Counted from the stretch's first letter, positions 1 through 9,959 are shown. The stretch: 64,000 nucleotides of DNA from Acidimicrobiales bacterium (GCA_018401565.1 JAGYKS010000039.1:62001-126000), one strand, 5' to 3'. A program made the numbers and translations. The notes: generated by a model not told the origin, from the sequence alone.

Positions 1-605
1 CAGCGCTGTTTTTTGGGCTGGTGGGCGGTTCGGTGGTCGTTGCCGCCCGGCTGGTGCAGGGCTGGGACGCCAGCAGGGTGGGGATCACGGCGGTGACGGC
101 GGTGGTGGCGTTTTTCGTGCTCGGCCAGCGGTCGGGACCGGTGGAGGACCCGTCACTGCTGCTGTACCTCGTTGCCGGTTCCATCGCCATCTGCGCCATG
201 ATCCTGCCCGGGATATCAGGTTCGTTCCTGCTGCTGATGATGGGGATGTACGACAACGTGTTGCGGGCGGTCACCGATCGGGACCTCGTGGTGCTGGCGG
301 TGTTCATGGTGGGGTGCGTGGTGGGCCTGGCGTTGTTCTCTCGGGCGTTGCACTGGGGTCTGGTCCACCACGAGTTCACCCTGCTGGCCGGGCTCATCGG
401 CCTGATGTTGGGGTCGCTGCGGGTGCTGTGGCCGTGGCCCGACGGCACCGACACCACCACCATTGCCGCACCAGCCGGCGACGTGTTGGTCCCCATCATC
501 ATCGCCGTGGTGGGATTCGCCGTGGTGGTTGGCGTCAGCGTGGTGGGTGAGCGACTCGTCCATCGCACCGATGCCGAGCTGGCTGCCGAACTCGGGTCGG
601 ACTGA
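1..605 (+). CDS. DUF368 family membrane protein, 5' partial
   Basis: The frame is open from the window edge (first full codon at base 3), so the N-terminus lies outside. About 200 residues are visible, with several hydrophobic helices and the block ILPGISGSFLLLMMGMY that is typical of DUF368 proteins. Members of this family (PopT) have been reported to recycle undecaprenyl phosphate across the cytoplasmic membrane; that role is inferred here from family membership only. The gene converges on a minus-strand gene 24 bp downstream, with a small GC hairpin between the two stops. Confidence 0.8.
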   Translation, partial: ALFFGLVGGSVVVAARLVQGWDASRVGITAVTAVVAFFVLGQRSGPVEDPSLLLYLVAGSIAICAMILPGISGSFLLLMMGMYDNVLRAVTDRDLVVLAVFMVGCVVGLALFSRALHWGLVHHEFTLLAGLIGLMLGSLRVLWPWPDGTDTTTIAAPAGDVLVPIIIAVVGFAVVVGVSVVGERLVHRTDAELAAELGSD

Positions 606-606
606 C

Positions 607-623
607 CACCCCCAACCGGGGTG
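607..623. terminator. GC-rich hairpin between convergent genes
   Basis: CACCCC (607-612) pairs with GGGGTG (618-623) around a 5-base loop. It lies just after the stop of the DUF368 gene and just after the stop of the convergent minus-strand gene, so it could serve both. There is no T-tract, which is common for actinobacterial terminators. Confidence 0.4.
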
Positions 624-629
624 AGTCCG

Positions 630-1604
630 TCAGCGCGGTCGGTACCGGAACCAGCCAAGACCGCCGTGGTCAACGCCGTCGGCATCGTGCCCGGTGAAGC
701 GGGCCAACCCCATGACCAGCCTGCCGGAGTTGGCAGCGTCATCAAGCACCGGGGACCACGCCACAACCTCCACGTGGGTCGAGGTGCCGTCGAGGTCAAT
801 GGACAGCACCGGTGCCGCAACGGTGGAGTTGTGACCCTTGCCGGTCCCATCATGGGCGCCATCCGGGGCGCCATCAGGGGCGCCATCCGGGGCGCCATCG
901 GGAGCGCTGTAATGTCGCCATTCGCCAGTGGGAGTTCGCCACGAGGCCGCCAACCAGCCCGTCGGTCCCAGCACCCCAGTCCCCCACTGGTGGCCACGCA
1001 CGCCGTCACAGTCCAGTTCATGGCGCTCAGCGCCGACGAGTAGCTCGCCGTGGACCGTGCAACCGACCGTCCACGCCCCGGCAACACCGGGGATGTCGGG
1101 GTTGCCGGGGATGTCAGGGTTGCTGGGATTGCCGGGATTGCCGGTTTCACCCCCTGCCCCGGGGGCTTCCACCGGTTGTTCAACCGGGTCCCACTCAAGG
1201 TCGGCGCCCACCGCCGTGGGGTCGCCAAAGGCTCGGCCCCAGATCTGCCACGGATCGGTCAACGACACGCCGAAGGCCTCGGCGGCAACCGACCAGTGAC
1301 CCGACCCCGCCGAGCAGTTGTGATCGGCCCACAGCCCTGGAGCCCGATACTCCAGCGACGCCGATCCCGCCGTGAGGGCCACGTCGGGGTCCACCACGAC
1401 CACACACTCACGGTCCGCTCCCACCACCGTCAGCCAGTACCAGCCCCGACCACTGCCACGACGTCGACCCACACCCACCGACACCGCCAGACTCCCGTCG
1501 GCAGCCACCGCGTCAAATGTCCACTGTTCGGCGGTGTCGGGCCGGGGGGGTGCTGCGCCTGGAGGGTCCCGACGGGTGCCGTCGGCCCCACCGCCACCTG
1601 TCAT
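630..1604 (-). CDS. Hypothetical protein, tocopherol cyclase/DUF7064-like
   Basis: A 324-residue soluble protein of unknown function. The layout (WTFDAV near residue 28, GLWADHNC near 90, a paired aromatic/acidic WSVAAEAFGV block near 104, then GVRGHQWG at 201-208) resembles actinobacterial lipocalin-like proteins annotated as tocopherol cyclase-like or DUF7064; I recognise the pattern but cannot confirm the family. Two low-complexity stretches interrupt it: Asn-Pro/Ile-Pro-Gly repeats at about 155-173 and four PDGA repeats near 236-250, both encoded by short DNA repeats. It starts 6 bp after the stop of the MarR gene and is probably co-transcribed with it. Confidence 0.55.
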   Translation of the reverse strand: MTGGGGADGTRRDPPGAAPPRPDTAEQWTFDAVAADGSLAVSVGVGRRRGSGRGWYWLTVVGADRECVVVVDPDVALTAGSASLEYRAPGLWADHNCSAGSGHWSVAAEAFGVSLTDPWQIWGRAFGDPTAVGADLEWDPVEQPVEAPGAGGETGNPGNPSNPDIPGNPDIPGVAGAWTVGCTVHGELLVGAERHELDCDGVRGHQWGTGVLGPTGWLAASWRTPTGEWRHYSAPDGAPDGAPDGAPDGAHDGTGKGHNSTVAAPVLSIDLDGTSTHVEVVAWSPVLDDAANSGRLVMGLARFTGHDADGVDHGGLGWFRYRPR

Positions 1605-1610
1605 GGAAAC

Positions 1611-2039
1611 TCAGTCGTCGCCGAGGTTGGCGTCAACCTTGCCCAGCAGCGACACCAGCGTGGCCTGCTGACGAGGTGACAGGCCGCCCAGCAACCGGCG
1701 GTTGATCCGGGTCCGCACCTTTTGCACATCCGAGCGGATGGCCCGGCCCGACGCCGTCAGCCATACCTGGGTTGCCCGACGGTCAGTTGGGTGGGGACGG
1801 CGGCGCACAAAGCCCCCGGCCTCAAGCCGGTGCACCATTTTGGTCACCGTGGGCGCTTCCACCCCCAGTTGCTCGACCAGATCGCTCTGGGTCTGGCCAT
1901 CGGTGGTCCACAGGCAGCGCAACAGCGCGTCCTGCCCGGGGTGCAGGCCGAGCGGCGCCAAAAGACTCGCCGACAGTGTCCGGTGAGATCTCGCCGCACG
2001 CGCCAGCAGGGTGGGGACATCGTCAGATTTTGTGGCCAT
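1611..2039 (-). CDS. MarR family transcriptional regulator
   Basis: A 142-residue protein with the winged-helix core of MarR repressors: the recognition region SDLVEQLGVEAPTVTKMVHRLE is followed by the wing GFVRRRPHPTDRRATQVWLT, including the conserved D-R-R. The start at 2039 is chosen because a purine-rich GAGGTGG box sits just upstream; a longer in-frame start at 2096 has no such box. It is read divergently from the SCP2 gene and just upstream of the lipocalin-like gene, so it may control one or both. The ligand is unknown. Confidence 0.85.
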   Translation of the reverse strand: MATKSDDVPTLLARAARSHRTLSASLLAPLGLHPGQDALLRCLWTTDGQTQSDLVEQLGVEAPTVTKMVHRLEAGGFVRRRPHPTDRRATQVWLTASGRAIRSDVQKVRTRINRRLLGGLSPRQQATLVSLLGKVDANLGDD

Positions 2040-2118
2040 GGACCACCTCACCACGCAATCAGGGGGTGACGCAAGTGGAGCGACCAACGCCCGCATGGCC
2101 GCCCCGTAGGCTGTGGGC

Positions 2119-2638
2119 GTGCCCCGCTACCTGTCAGACCAGTGGATCGAAGCCCTCGACGAGGCGGCCCGAGCGCACCGCGGCCTTGCCGAAGCCACCG
2201 AGTCGGTGGCCTTTGTGATCGAACAGGTGGTTGAGCAGCCCGGCGGGCAGGGCCAATCCGGCGGGCAGGGCCAATCCAGGCGGGCAGGGCATCGGTAAGG
2301 CCAACGACGCACCACCCGATGTCGCACCGACTGATGCCGCACCGATTGAGGCCACAGCGCCTGACGCCGTTTCGGCCCAGGGCGGTGCGGTGCGATGGCA
2401 TGTGGTGGTGGACCACGGGAGCGTGCGTTTTGTGGCTGGGCCGGCCACCGACCCCACGGTGCGCTTCACCACCGATGCGGCCACGGCCCGTGCCATCAGC
2501 ACCGGGGCCGCCACCGCCCAAAGTGCGTTCATGGGGGGAACTCTGCGGGTCGGGGGTGACACCGGCGTGCTGATCGAGCACCACGAGGTGCTGGCCGGGC
2601 TGGGTGACGTGTTCGCCGCCGTGCCAATCGACGACTGA
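2119..2638 (+). CDS. SCP2 sterol-binding-fold protein (frameshifted)
   Basis: A small SCP2-like lipid carrier of about 172 residues. The N-terminal half (RYLSDQWIEALDEAAR) and the C-terminal half (VVDHGSVRFVAGPATDPTVRF... FMGGTLRVGGDTG) are in different frames. They meet inside a three-copy 18-bp repeat encoding Gly-Gly-Gln-Gly-Gln-Ser. The third copy has one extra A at 2278; without it the copies match and the frame stays open to the stop at 2638. A GTG at 2113 is an alternative start. A TAGGCT box at 2107-2112 lies 7 bp before the GTG at 2119, which would fit a leaderless transcript. It is divergent from the MarR gene. Confidence 0.7.
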
Positions 2639-2742
2639 GCGTCGGGCAGGTCGACGACTGAGCGTCGGGCAGGTCGACGACTGAGCGTCGGGCAGGTCGA
2701 CGACTGAGCGTCGGGCAGGTCGACGACTGAGCGTCGAGGGGT
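2628..2742. repeat. 23-bp tandem repeat, 5 copies, each a hairpin
   Basis: Five head-to-tail copies of a 23-bp unit start at 2628, 2651, 2674, 2697 and 2720; the last is degenerate at its end. Each unit contains CGACG-ACTGAG-CGTCG, a 5-bp inverted repeat with a 6-base loop. The first unit covers the last codons and TGA of the SCP2 gene, and the array fills the space up to the stop of convergent mdh. It could act as a chain of weak bidirectional terminators. Confidence 0.9.
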
Positions 2743-2748
2743 GCGACC

Positions 2749-3744
2749 TCAGCCCAGCAGGCCCAGGGACTCCACGGCGTCGCGCTCTTCGCCCAGTTCG
2801 GCCACGGTGGCCTCGATGAGCGGAGCGGAGAAGTCGTCGATGTCGAGGCCCTGCACGATGTCCCACTGCCCGTTGGCACAGGTGACCGGGAACGAGCTGA
2901 TGAGTCCCTCGGGCACCCCATAGGAACCATCAGAGCGCACGGCCATGGACACCCAGTCACCGGCTGGAGTACCCAACACCCAGTCGTGCACGTGGTCGAT
3001 GGCGGCGTTGGCCGCCGATGCGGCACTGGACAGTCCGCGGGCCTCGATGATGGCGGCACCACGCTTTTGCACCGTGGGGATGAAGTCGGCAGCCAGCCAG
3101 TCCATGTCGCCGCCGATGGCTTCGGTGGCCGGACGGCCACCCACCGTGGCGTGGAACACGTCGGGGTACTGGGTGGCCGAGTGGTTGCCCCAGATGGTCA
3201 TGCGGGACACCTCGGACACGGGCACGCCAGTGTGACCAGCCAGCTGGGCCATGGCCCGGTTGTGGTCCAGGCGTGTCATGGCCGAGAACTGCTCAGTGGG
3301 GATGCCGGGGGCGTTGTTCATGGCGATGAGGCAGTTGGTGTTGGCCGGATTGCCAACCACCAGCACCTTCACTCCGCTGGCGGCGTTGGCGGCAAGCGCC
3401 CTGCCCTGCACCGTGAAGATGGCCCCGTTGGCCTCGAGCAGTTCGGCACGCTCCATGCCCTTGGTGCGCGGTCGGGACCCCACCAGCAAGGCCACGTCGG
3501 CGCCGTCGAAGGCCTCGTTGGGGTCGGCGCTGGTGGTCACTGACTCCAGCAGCCCAAAGGCGCAGTCCTCGAGTTCCATCTGGACGCCGCGCAGGGCGTC
3601 CATGGCCGGGGCAATTTCCAGCATCTGCAGACGCACCGGAGTGTCGGGGCCAAGCATGGCTCCCGAGGCGATGCGAAACAGCAGGCTGTAGCCAATCTGG
3701 CCGGCGGCCCCGGTGACGGCAACTCGTACAGGACTGGTGCTCAC
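2749..3744 (-). CDS. mdh: Malate dehydrogenase
   Basis: NAD-dependent oxidation of malate to oxaloacetate in the citric acid cycle. The 331-residue product has the Rossmann motif TGAAGQIG at 11-18, the substrate-binding RTKGMER loop, TRLDHNRA and the catalytic-histidine motif WGNHS. The length is normal for the family. The GTG at 3744 is chosen because GGAGG lies 7 bp upstream and the dinucleotide motif then falls at the expected place. It is a single gene between two repeat blocks and converges with the SCP2 gene. Confidence 0.95.
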   Translation of the reverse strand: MSTSPVRVAVTGAAGQIGYSLLFRIASGAMLGPDTPVRLQMLEIAPAMDALRGVQMELEDCAFGLLESVTTSADPNEAFDGADVALLVGSRPRTKGMERAELLEANGAIFTVQGRALAANAASGVKVLVVGNPANTNCLIAMNNAPGIPTEQFSAMTRLDHNRAMAQLAGHTGVPVSEVSRMTIWGNHSATQYPDVFHATVGGRPATEAIGGDMDWLAADFIPTVQKRGAAIIEARGLSSAASAANAAIDHVHDWVLGTPAGDWVSMAVRSDGSYGVPEGLISSFPVTCANGQWDIVQGLDIDDFSAPLIEATVAELGEERDAVESLGLLG

Positions 3745-3813
3745 GGCAGTGCCTCCAGGTGGAACCGTTGGTGCCGACACAGCGCCGACAACGAGGAATC
3801 TAGCGGGCGCCCC

Positions 3814-3893
3814 ACGTCGGCCACGAACCGGCCACGAACCGGCCATCGGGGTCAACCGACGTCGGCCACGAACCGGCCATCGGGGTCAACCGG
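3814..3893. repeat. 34-bp tandem duplication at an ABC gene's stop codon
   Basis: Two copies of a 34-bp unit (3814-3859, which carries an extra 12-bp internal duplication, and 3860-3893). The second copy contains the TGA of the ABC transporter gene (3886-3888), and the other copy lies downstream of that stop. It therefore looks like a tandem duplication of the gene's 3' end. Confidence 0.85.
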
Positions 3894-5907
3894 CGTCGGC
3901 GACCGGCGACCCGGATGGGTCAGCTGGCTCGCGGGTGCCACCCAGCCAACTGCTGAACAGCGCTGCATACCGCCCACCGGCGGCCACCAGATCGTGGTGG
4001 GTTCCCTGCTCGACCAGATGCCCGGCGTCGAACACCAGCACCGAGTCGGCGGCCTCGGCGGTGGACAACCGGTGGGCCACCGACACCGTGGTCCGCCCGG
4101 CCGACAACCGCGCCAGTGCCGAGGTGAGGGCCCGCTCGGTGGTGGAGTCCACCGCACTGGTGGCCTCGTCGAGAATCAGCAGTCCGGGGTCGGCCAGCTG
4201 GGCCCGGGCCAGTGCCACCAACTGCCGCTCACCCACCGACAGCTGTTCACCACGCTCGCCCACCTCGGTAGCAAGCCCCCGGGGCAGCTGCTCCACCCAC
4301 CAGTCCAGGCCAAGCTCGCTGAAGGACGTACGCACCTGCTCGGCGGTGGCACCCGGGCGCCCGAACGCCACGTTGGCTTCCACCGTGGTGTCGAACAAAA
4401 GCCGTCCTGGGGCACCATGCGGATGCGATGGTGGCGTTCGGCAGGCGTCACCCGGGTGAGGTCGATGCCGGCCACCAGCACCCGCCCACCGGTGGGGTCG
4501 GCCAGTCGGCACAGCAGTCGCACCAGGGTGCTCTTGCCCGAACCGGTCTCACCCACCACCGCCACGTTGGCCCCCGGCGCAATCACCAGGTTCACCCCGT
4601 GCAGCACCGGTGGTCCGGTGCGGTAGGCGAACGACAGGTTCTCGGTGCGCACCGAGATGGGGCCGTCGGGCAGGGACGAGCCATCGGTGGGCTCCACCAC
4701 GTCGGCAGGGGTGTCGAGCACGTCGAGCACCTTGCGGAAGCCGGCCACCGCCGTCTGGGTCTGATCCAGGATCTCGTTGAGTTCGGTGACCGGCCCCACG
4801 ATGAGCGTGACCAAAAACAGCGCCGCCACCAGCGAGCCGGTATCCATGCCCCACGACGGCCCGGCCAGCACCCCCACCAGCACCACCACCGACATCACCA
4901 CCGAACCGGCCAGGTCGCTGGCAGTGAAGCTCCCGGTGACGAACCACAGAGCCCGACGCTCGGCGTTGTACTGCTCGCCGATGGCGTCGCCCAGTCGACG
5001 TCGGCTGCGACCCTCCAGCCCGTAGGCGCGCACCACCGGCGCCCCCATGACCACTTCGGACAACGCCGTGAGGGTCTGGCCCACCCGGGTGCGCACCCGG
5101 TCGTAGGCCTTGAGTTGCCGGCGCTGCAGGAACCGCAGCAGCGGCAACAGCGGAGCCAGGGCCACGATCACCACCAACGCCATCTGCCACGAGTACACCG
5201 CCAACACCACCAGCAGCACCACGATCACCACCGGGTTGACCACCCAGGCGATGGCGCCCCACTGGGCGAAGCGGGCGATGGTGTCGATGTCGCTGGTGAC
5301 CCGGGCGGTGAGTACCCCGCGACGGCTCTCGTCGAGTTCGGCCACGCTGAGGCGGTGGATGTGGGCGAACGTGCGCACCCGCAGCTCGGCCAGGTTCTCC
5401 TCGGCGATGGTGACCACCCGCAGATAGGTGATGCGCGACAACACCATCACCCCGAGCACGATCAACGCCGATATCGCCGTGGCCACCAGCACCACCTGCA
5501 TCTGGACGCCGTCGGGACCGAGCACGCCACGGTCGAGAACCTGCTGGACCATCACCGGCACCACCACCCGACCGCCGGCACTGAACATCGCCAGGATCAC
5601 CGTGGTGCGCAAGCCCCGCAACAGGCCCGGGCTGGTGTGGATGGCCCGGCGCAGCACCGACATCGCTCCACCCTCGCTGTCGGCCCGCCCCCCGCCGGCG
5701 GTGGTGGTGTCCAGCTGGGCGTCGTGGTCCTCGTCGATGAGGGCGGTGACGTCGTCGGCCGACCCGGGATGGTTCACCGATGCCAGCTCGCCACGCGCCG
5801 GATCAGGGCCGTCGGGGGTCACGGCACGAGGCGCGTCGTGAGGAGTGTCGAGACGGGCGTCGGGCGGCAGCGTCGGGCGGCGCGTCGCGGTCGTCGAACG
5901 TGGTCAC
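3886..5907 (-). CDS. ABC exporter half-transporter, catalytic NBD (frameshifted)
   Basis: An ABC transporter with the permease N-terminal and the ATPase C-terminal, about 673 residues after correction. The six-helix exporter domain spans roughly residues 75-370. The NBD has Walker A GETGSGKS, a non-canonical signature LSVGERQ, Walker B LLILDEATSA with the catalytic Glu, and the H-loop VAHR. Two indels split it: an extra G in GGG at 5862-5864 and one missing A in the run 4397-4400 (GFLFDTTVEANV is restored). The GTG at 5907 overlaps the stop of the upstream ABC gene by 4 bp, so the two are translationally coupled. The substrate is not predictable. Confidence 0.8.
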
Positions 5908-7770
5908 GATCCGCTCCCGTCACCCTCGTAGGCCCGCACCAGTTGTTCGTAGGCGGGAACCCCAAGCAACTCGGTGTGCCGACCCTGGGCGATCACCCGA
6001 CCATCCTCAAGGAACACCACCCGGTCGGCCAGGCGAATGGTGGCCAGGCGATGCGCCACCAGCAACGTGGTGGCCGACAGGCTGGCGCGAAGGTCGGCCA
6101 GCACCTGGGCCTCGACCACCGGGTCCACGGCGCTGGTGGCGTCGTCGAGCAGCAACAACCGGGGTCGGCGGGCCAGTGCCCGGGCCAGGGCGATGCGCTG
6201 ACGCTGGCCGCCCGACAGGCTCACGCCCCGCTCACCCACCAGCGTGTCGTACCCCTGCGGTGTGGCCGACACGAAGTCGTGGGCGTGGGCCACCCGGGCC
6301 ACCTCGGCCACCTCGTCGGCACTCAGGGCGCCGTCGAGGTCGATGTTGGCGCCCAGGGCGTCGACAAACAGGAACGTCTCCTGGAACACCATCGCCACCG
6401 ACCGACGCAGCTCACCGGGATCCAGGTCGTTCACGTCGACACCCCCCACACGCACGGAGCCGTCGGACACATCCATGAGGCGAACCGCCAGCTCGCACAG
6501 GGTGGTCTTGCCCGCACCGGTGGCCCCCACCAGCGCCACCACCTCACCGGGGGCGACGGTGAACGTGACGTCGTCGAGCACGGCAGTGCCATCTGGCCAG
6601 GTGAAGCCGACGTGGTCGAACTCCAGCGACAACGGACCGTCGGGCACGGCGGCCCCACTCCGGCGGCAGGTCCCGGCGGAGTGGCCAGCACGGCGTCGAT
6701 GCGGGCGGTGGCCACCACCGAGCGGGGCAATTCCTGCAAAAAGAACCCCACGATGCGCACCGGGAAGGCCAACAGCCCGAACAGGGCGGCGGCTTCGACC
6801 AGGCCGCCGGGCTCCATGTCGCCGCTACCGATGCGAACCGCCCCCACCAACGCCACGGCGATGATGCCCAGACTGGGCAGGGCGTCGATGGCCGGCTCGA
6901 ACGTGGCCCGCACCCGACCCACCCGGATGCGGGCGTCCCGCAGGTGCCCGGCGGCCACCTCCATGCGTTCGGTCTCGGCATCTGCCAGGCCCAGCGTCTT
7001 GACCACCAGGGCGCCGTCGAAGCTCTCGTGGGCCACCCCCGACACCTCGGCGATGCGGGCCTGCACCTCGGCCACCAACAGCCGGATGCGGTTGGTGTAC
7101 GCCCGGTTCAGCAACGCCAGCGACGGAAACAGCACCAGGGCCACACCGGCAATCCAGGGATCCACCAGCACCAGGGCGATCAGCGAGAACACGGCCAGGA
7201 TGAGCACGCCAACGCTGAACGGCACCGGGTCCAGCACCTCGGTGGAGGCCTGCACGTCGGCGTCGGCATGGGCCAGCAACTCACCGGTGGGGTGTTGGCG
7301 GTGGTGCTCGAGCGGGGCGGCGAGCAGGGTGTCGGTCACCCGGGTGCGCAGGTCGGCCCGGGTGCGAAACCCGGTGATCCCGCCGTTGTAACGGCGCAGC
7401 ATGATCGACCCGGCCCGAAACAGGCCCACACCGAGCACGGCGACAGCCCCGGCCACCGCAGCGCCGGTGCCAACACCCTCGCTGAACGCCGGAATGACCA
7501 AACGGTCGGTCACCCACCCCAGGATCCATGCCGTGGCCACCACGCCGGCGGCGTATCCGGTTGCCCCCACCATGGCCAGGGCGAAACGGCCGGGTTGGCG
7601 TCGCACGTAGCGGGACACGATCCGGATGCCGGCCACAAACACCGCCCCTGCTGACGTGGGGAGCGCTGCTGGGGCGGGGGCGCTGCTGACGTGGGCGCAC
7701 CGGGGGCTGGGGAAGACCCCGCAGATGGCGGCGGCACCGGCGCGGTGGGAGGTGGGGTGCCGACAGCCAT
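5904..7770 (-). CDS. ABC exporter half-transporter, degenerate NBD (frameshifted)
   Basis: First gene of the exporter pair, about 622 residues after correction. A Pro/Ala-rich N-terminus is followed by a six-helix permease domain. The NBD has Walker A GATGAGKT, the canonical signature LSGGQ, Walker [13 protein letters not shown] with Asp where the catalytic Glu is expected, and VAHR. One missing C in the run 6653-6656 separates permease and ATPase; a second missing base in the G-run 7676-7680 probably separates the start at 7770 from the permease (an in-frame ATG at 7777 gives an unlikely His/Cys-rich N-terminus). It is divergent from the malyl-CoA lyase gene. Confidence 0.78.
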
Positions 7771-7898
7771 GCCCCATCGTCCCGCGCGGCGTGGTGGGGC
7801 CACCAATCCGATGCCGGGACACATTTCGCCGTGGGGTGCCGCTGGTCGGTAGGGTTCGCTTCGCCGGCATCGGTTCATCACAGCCCCAGGAGGCGAGC

Positions 7899-8948
7899 AT
7901 GCGCAGTGCAAAGGACTTCTTCAAGCCGCTTGCGGTGGGTGCCCCCGAACCCTGCCGTGAGGTGCCACAGCGCCCGTCGCGGATGATCCACTTCTTTGAC
8001 CCGTCCAACCCCAAGATGGTGGCCAAGCTGCCGGCCATGGCCGGCACCGCCGACGTGCTGCTGGGGAATCTCGAAGACGCCATTGCCGCCGACCGCAAGG
8101 AAGCGGCCCGGGCCGGGCTTGTTGACGTGGCCCGCACCGTGGACCTGGGCGACACCCAGCTGTGGACCCGGGTGAACAGCCTGGACTCACCATGGGCGCT
8201 TGACGACCTCATCACCCTGGTGACCGAGGTGGGCGACAAGCTCGACGTGATCATGGTGCCCAAGGTGGAGGGCCCCGAAGACATCCACTACGTGGATCGG
8301 CTGCTGGCCCAGCTCGAGGCCCGCGCCGGGCTGACCACCCCGATCATGGTGCACGCCATTTTGGAGACCGCCCGTGGCGTGGCCAGCGTTGAAGACATCT
8401 GCACCGCCAGCCCGCGCATGCAGGGCCTGAGCCTGGGACCAGCCGACCTGGCCGCCGACCGTCGCATGAAGACGACCCGGGTGGGTGGCGGCCATCCCGG
8501 CTACCTGGTGCGCACCGACCCCGTCGACGGCGACGTGGACGGCCCTCGCACCACCGCCCAGCAGGACCTGTGGCACTACACGATCGCCCGCATGGTGGAC
8601 GCCTGCCGGGCGTCGGGGATCCTGCCGTACTACGGCCCGTTCGGCGACATCGCCGACACCCTGGCGTGCGAGGACCAGTTCCGCAACGCGTATCTGCTGG
8701 GCTGTGTGGGCACCTGGACGCTGCACCCGGTGCAGGTGGACATCGCCCGTCGGGTGTTCTCCCCCGATCCCGCCGACGTGGCGTGGGCCGTGCGGGTGAT
8801 CGACGCCATGGGCGACGGCACCGGTGCGGTGATGCTGGACGGCAAGATGCAGGATGACGCCACCGTCAAGCAGTGCAAGGTGCTGGTCGACCTCGCCCAC
8901 AGCCTGGCCGAGCGTGACGCCGACCTGGCCGCCTCGTACGGATTCTGA
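7899..8948 (+). CDS. Malyl-CoA lyase / CitE-type C-C lyase
   Basis: A 349-residue TIM-barrel protein of the HpcH/HpaI-CitE superfamily. [10 protein letters not shown] carries the metal-binding Glu-Asp, [12 protein letters not shown] is the barrel strand, and [14 protein letters not shown] and [14 protein letters not shown] match L-malyl-CoA/beta-methylmalyl-CoA lyases (Mcl1). Such enzymes split malyl-CoA into acetyl-CoA and glyoxylate or run in reverse. The start is fixed by a strong AGGAGG box 5 bp upstream of ATG 7899. It is followed after 64 bp by a second CitE-like gene. The exact substrate cannot be read from sequence. Confidence 0.82.
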   Translation: MRSAKDFFKPLAVGAPEPCREVPQRPSRMIHFFDPSNPKMVAKLPAMAGTADVLLGNLEDAIAADRKEAARAGLVDVARTVDLGDTQLWTRVNSLDSPWALDDLITLVTEVGDKLDVIMVPKVEGPEDIHYVDRLLAQLEARAGLTTPIMVHAILETARGVASVEDICTASPRMQGLSLGPADLAADRRMKTTRVGGGHPGYLVRTDPVDGDVDGPRTTAQQDLWHYTIARMVDACRASGILPYYGPFGDIADTLACEDQFRNAYLLGCVGTWTLHPVQVDIARRVFSPDPADVAWAVRVIDAMGDGTGAVMLDGKMQDDATVKQCKVLVDLAHSLAERDADLAASYGF

Positions 8949-9012
8949 CGGCGGCTTCACCGATTTCCAGCTTCACCGATTTACAGGCCCACCAACACCG
9001 GGAGCAACCACT

Positions 9013-9905
9013 GTGAGCACCACCACCAGCACCACCGCTGAGGACCTGCGGCCCCGCCGCTCCGTGCTGTACATGCCCGGCGCCAACGCCCGGGCGCTGG
9101 AAAGGCCCAGACGCTGGACGCCGACGCCCTCATCCTGGATCTTGAGGATGCCGTGGCCCCCGACGCCAAGCTGGAGGCCCGTGACCGGGTGTGCGAGGCG
9201 GCCGCCTCGGGCGCCTACGGCCATCGCGAGATCGCCATCAGGGCCAACGGGCTCGACACCCAGTGGGGTCCCGACGACATCCGGGCTGCCGCCGCGGCAG
9301 GCCCCGATGCCGTGCTGGTGCCCAAGGTGGGGTCGGTGGCCGACATCGCCACCATCGAGCGACTCCTCGAAGAGGGCGGCGCCCCCGACACGACGCGCAT
9401 CTGGGCCATGCTCGAAACGCCTGACGGAATCCTGGATGCCGCCGCCATCTGCGCCAGCTCGCCGCGGTTGACGGTGCTGGTGATGGGCACCAACGACATC
9501 ACCAAGGAACTGCACGCCGTGCATGTGCCTGGCCGGGCCCCACTGCTGTACTCGCTGTCGCACTGCCTCATGGCGGCGCGGGCGGCGGGCAAGGTGATCC
9601 TTGATGGTGTCTACAACGACATCAAAAACGCCGAGGGCTTCGAGGCCGAGTGTGTCCAGGGTGCCCAGATGGGTTTCGACGGCAAGACCCTCATCCATCC
9701 CAGCCAGCTGGAGCCGTGCAACCGCATCTACGCCCCCAGCGACGACGAGGTGGAGCAGTCACGCAAGGTGATCGAGGCGTGGGACACCGCCCGGGCCGAG
9801 GGCAAGGGCGTGGTCACCGTGGATGGCCGCATGATCGAGAACCTGCACGTGGACAACGCCAAGCGGGTTCTGGCCGTGGCCGAGGCCATCGCCAACCAGG
9901 GCTAG
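9013..9905 (+). CDS. CitE-like acyl-CoA lyase/thioesterase (frameshifted)
   Basis: A second member of the CitE/HpcH family, about 297 residues after correction. RSVLYMPGANARALE opens the barrel, DLEDAVAPDAK carries the acidic metal ligands, VLVPKVGSVADI follows, and GFDGKTLIHPSQ is the typical C-terminal block. One A is missing from the run at 9101-9103, which throws the first 30 residues out of frame with the rest. In organisms with a malyl-CoA lyase, a paired CitE homologue is often malyl-CoA thioesterase (Mcl2) or a citramalyl-CoA lyase; either fits here. The GTG start at 9013 directly gives the conserved N-terminus. Confidence 0.78.
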
Positions 9906-9959
9906 CCACGTCGGTCAGTGGCCGGGGCCATCGCCAACCAGGACTGGCCTCGTGGGTCA
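9876..9959. repeat. 42-bp tandem duplication spanning two stop codons
   Basis: Two imperfect 42-bp copies (9876-9917 and 9918-9959). Copy 1 contains the TAG that ends the CitE-like gene; the end of copy 2 contains the TGA (tca on the plus strand, 9957-9959) of the convergent tetR gene. The duplication therefore created or now shapes the boundary between the two genes. Confidence 0.85.

Noticed and set aside
2628-2742. CRISPR array
   Set aside because: Units are 23 bp and directly adjacent with no spacers; no cas gene is present.
3886-5907. Two separate genes, a permease and a free ATPase, in the ABC region
   Set aside because: The break falls in the middle of the conserved Q-loop region of the NBD, and one added A rejoins it; the same holds for the neighbouring ABC gene.
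4428-7391. A 987-codon open frame on the plus strand, rich in His and Gln
   Set aside because: It lies fully antisense to the two ABC transporter genes, which show real motifs. Such frames are common opposite high-GC genes.
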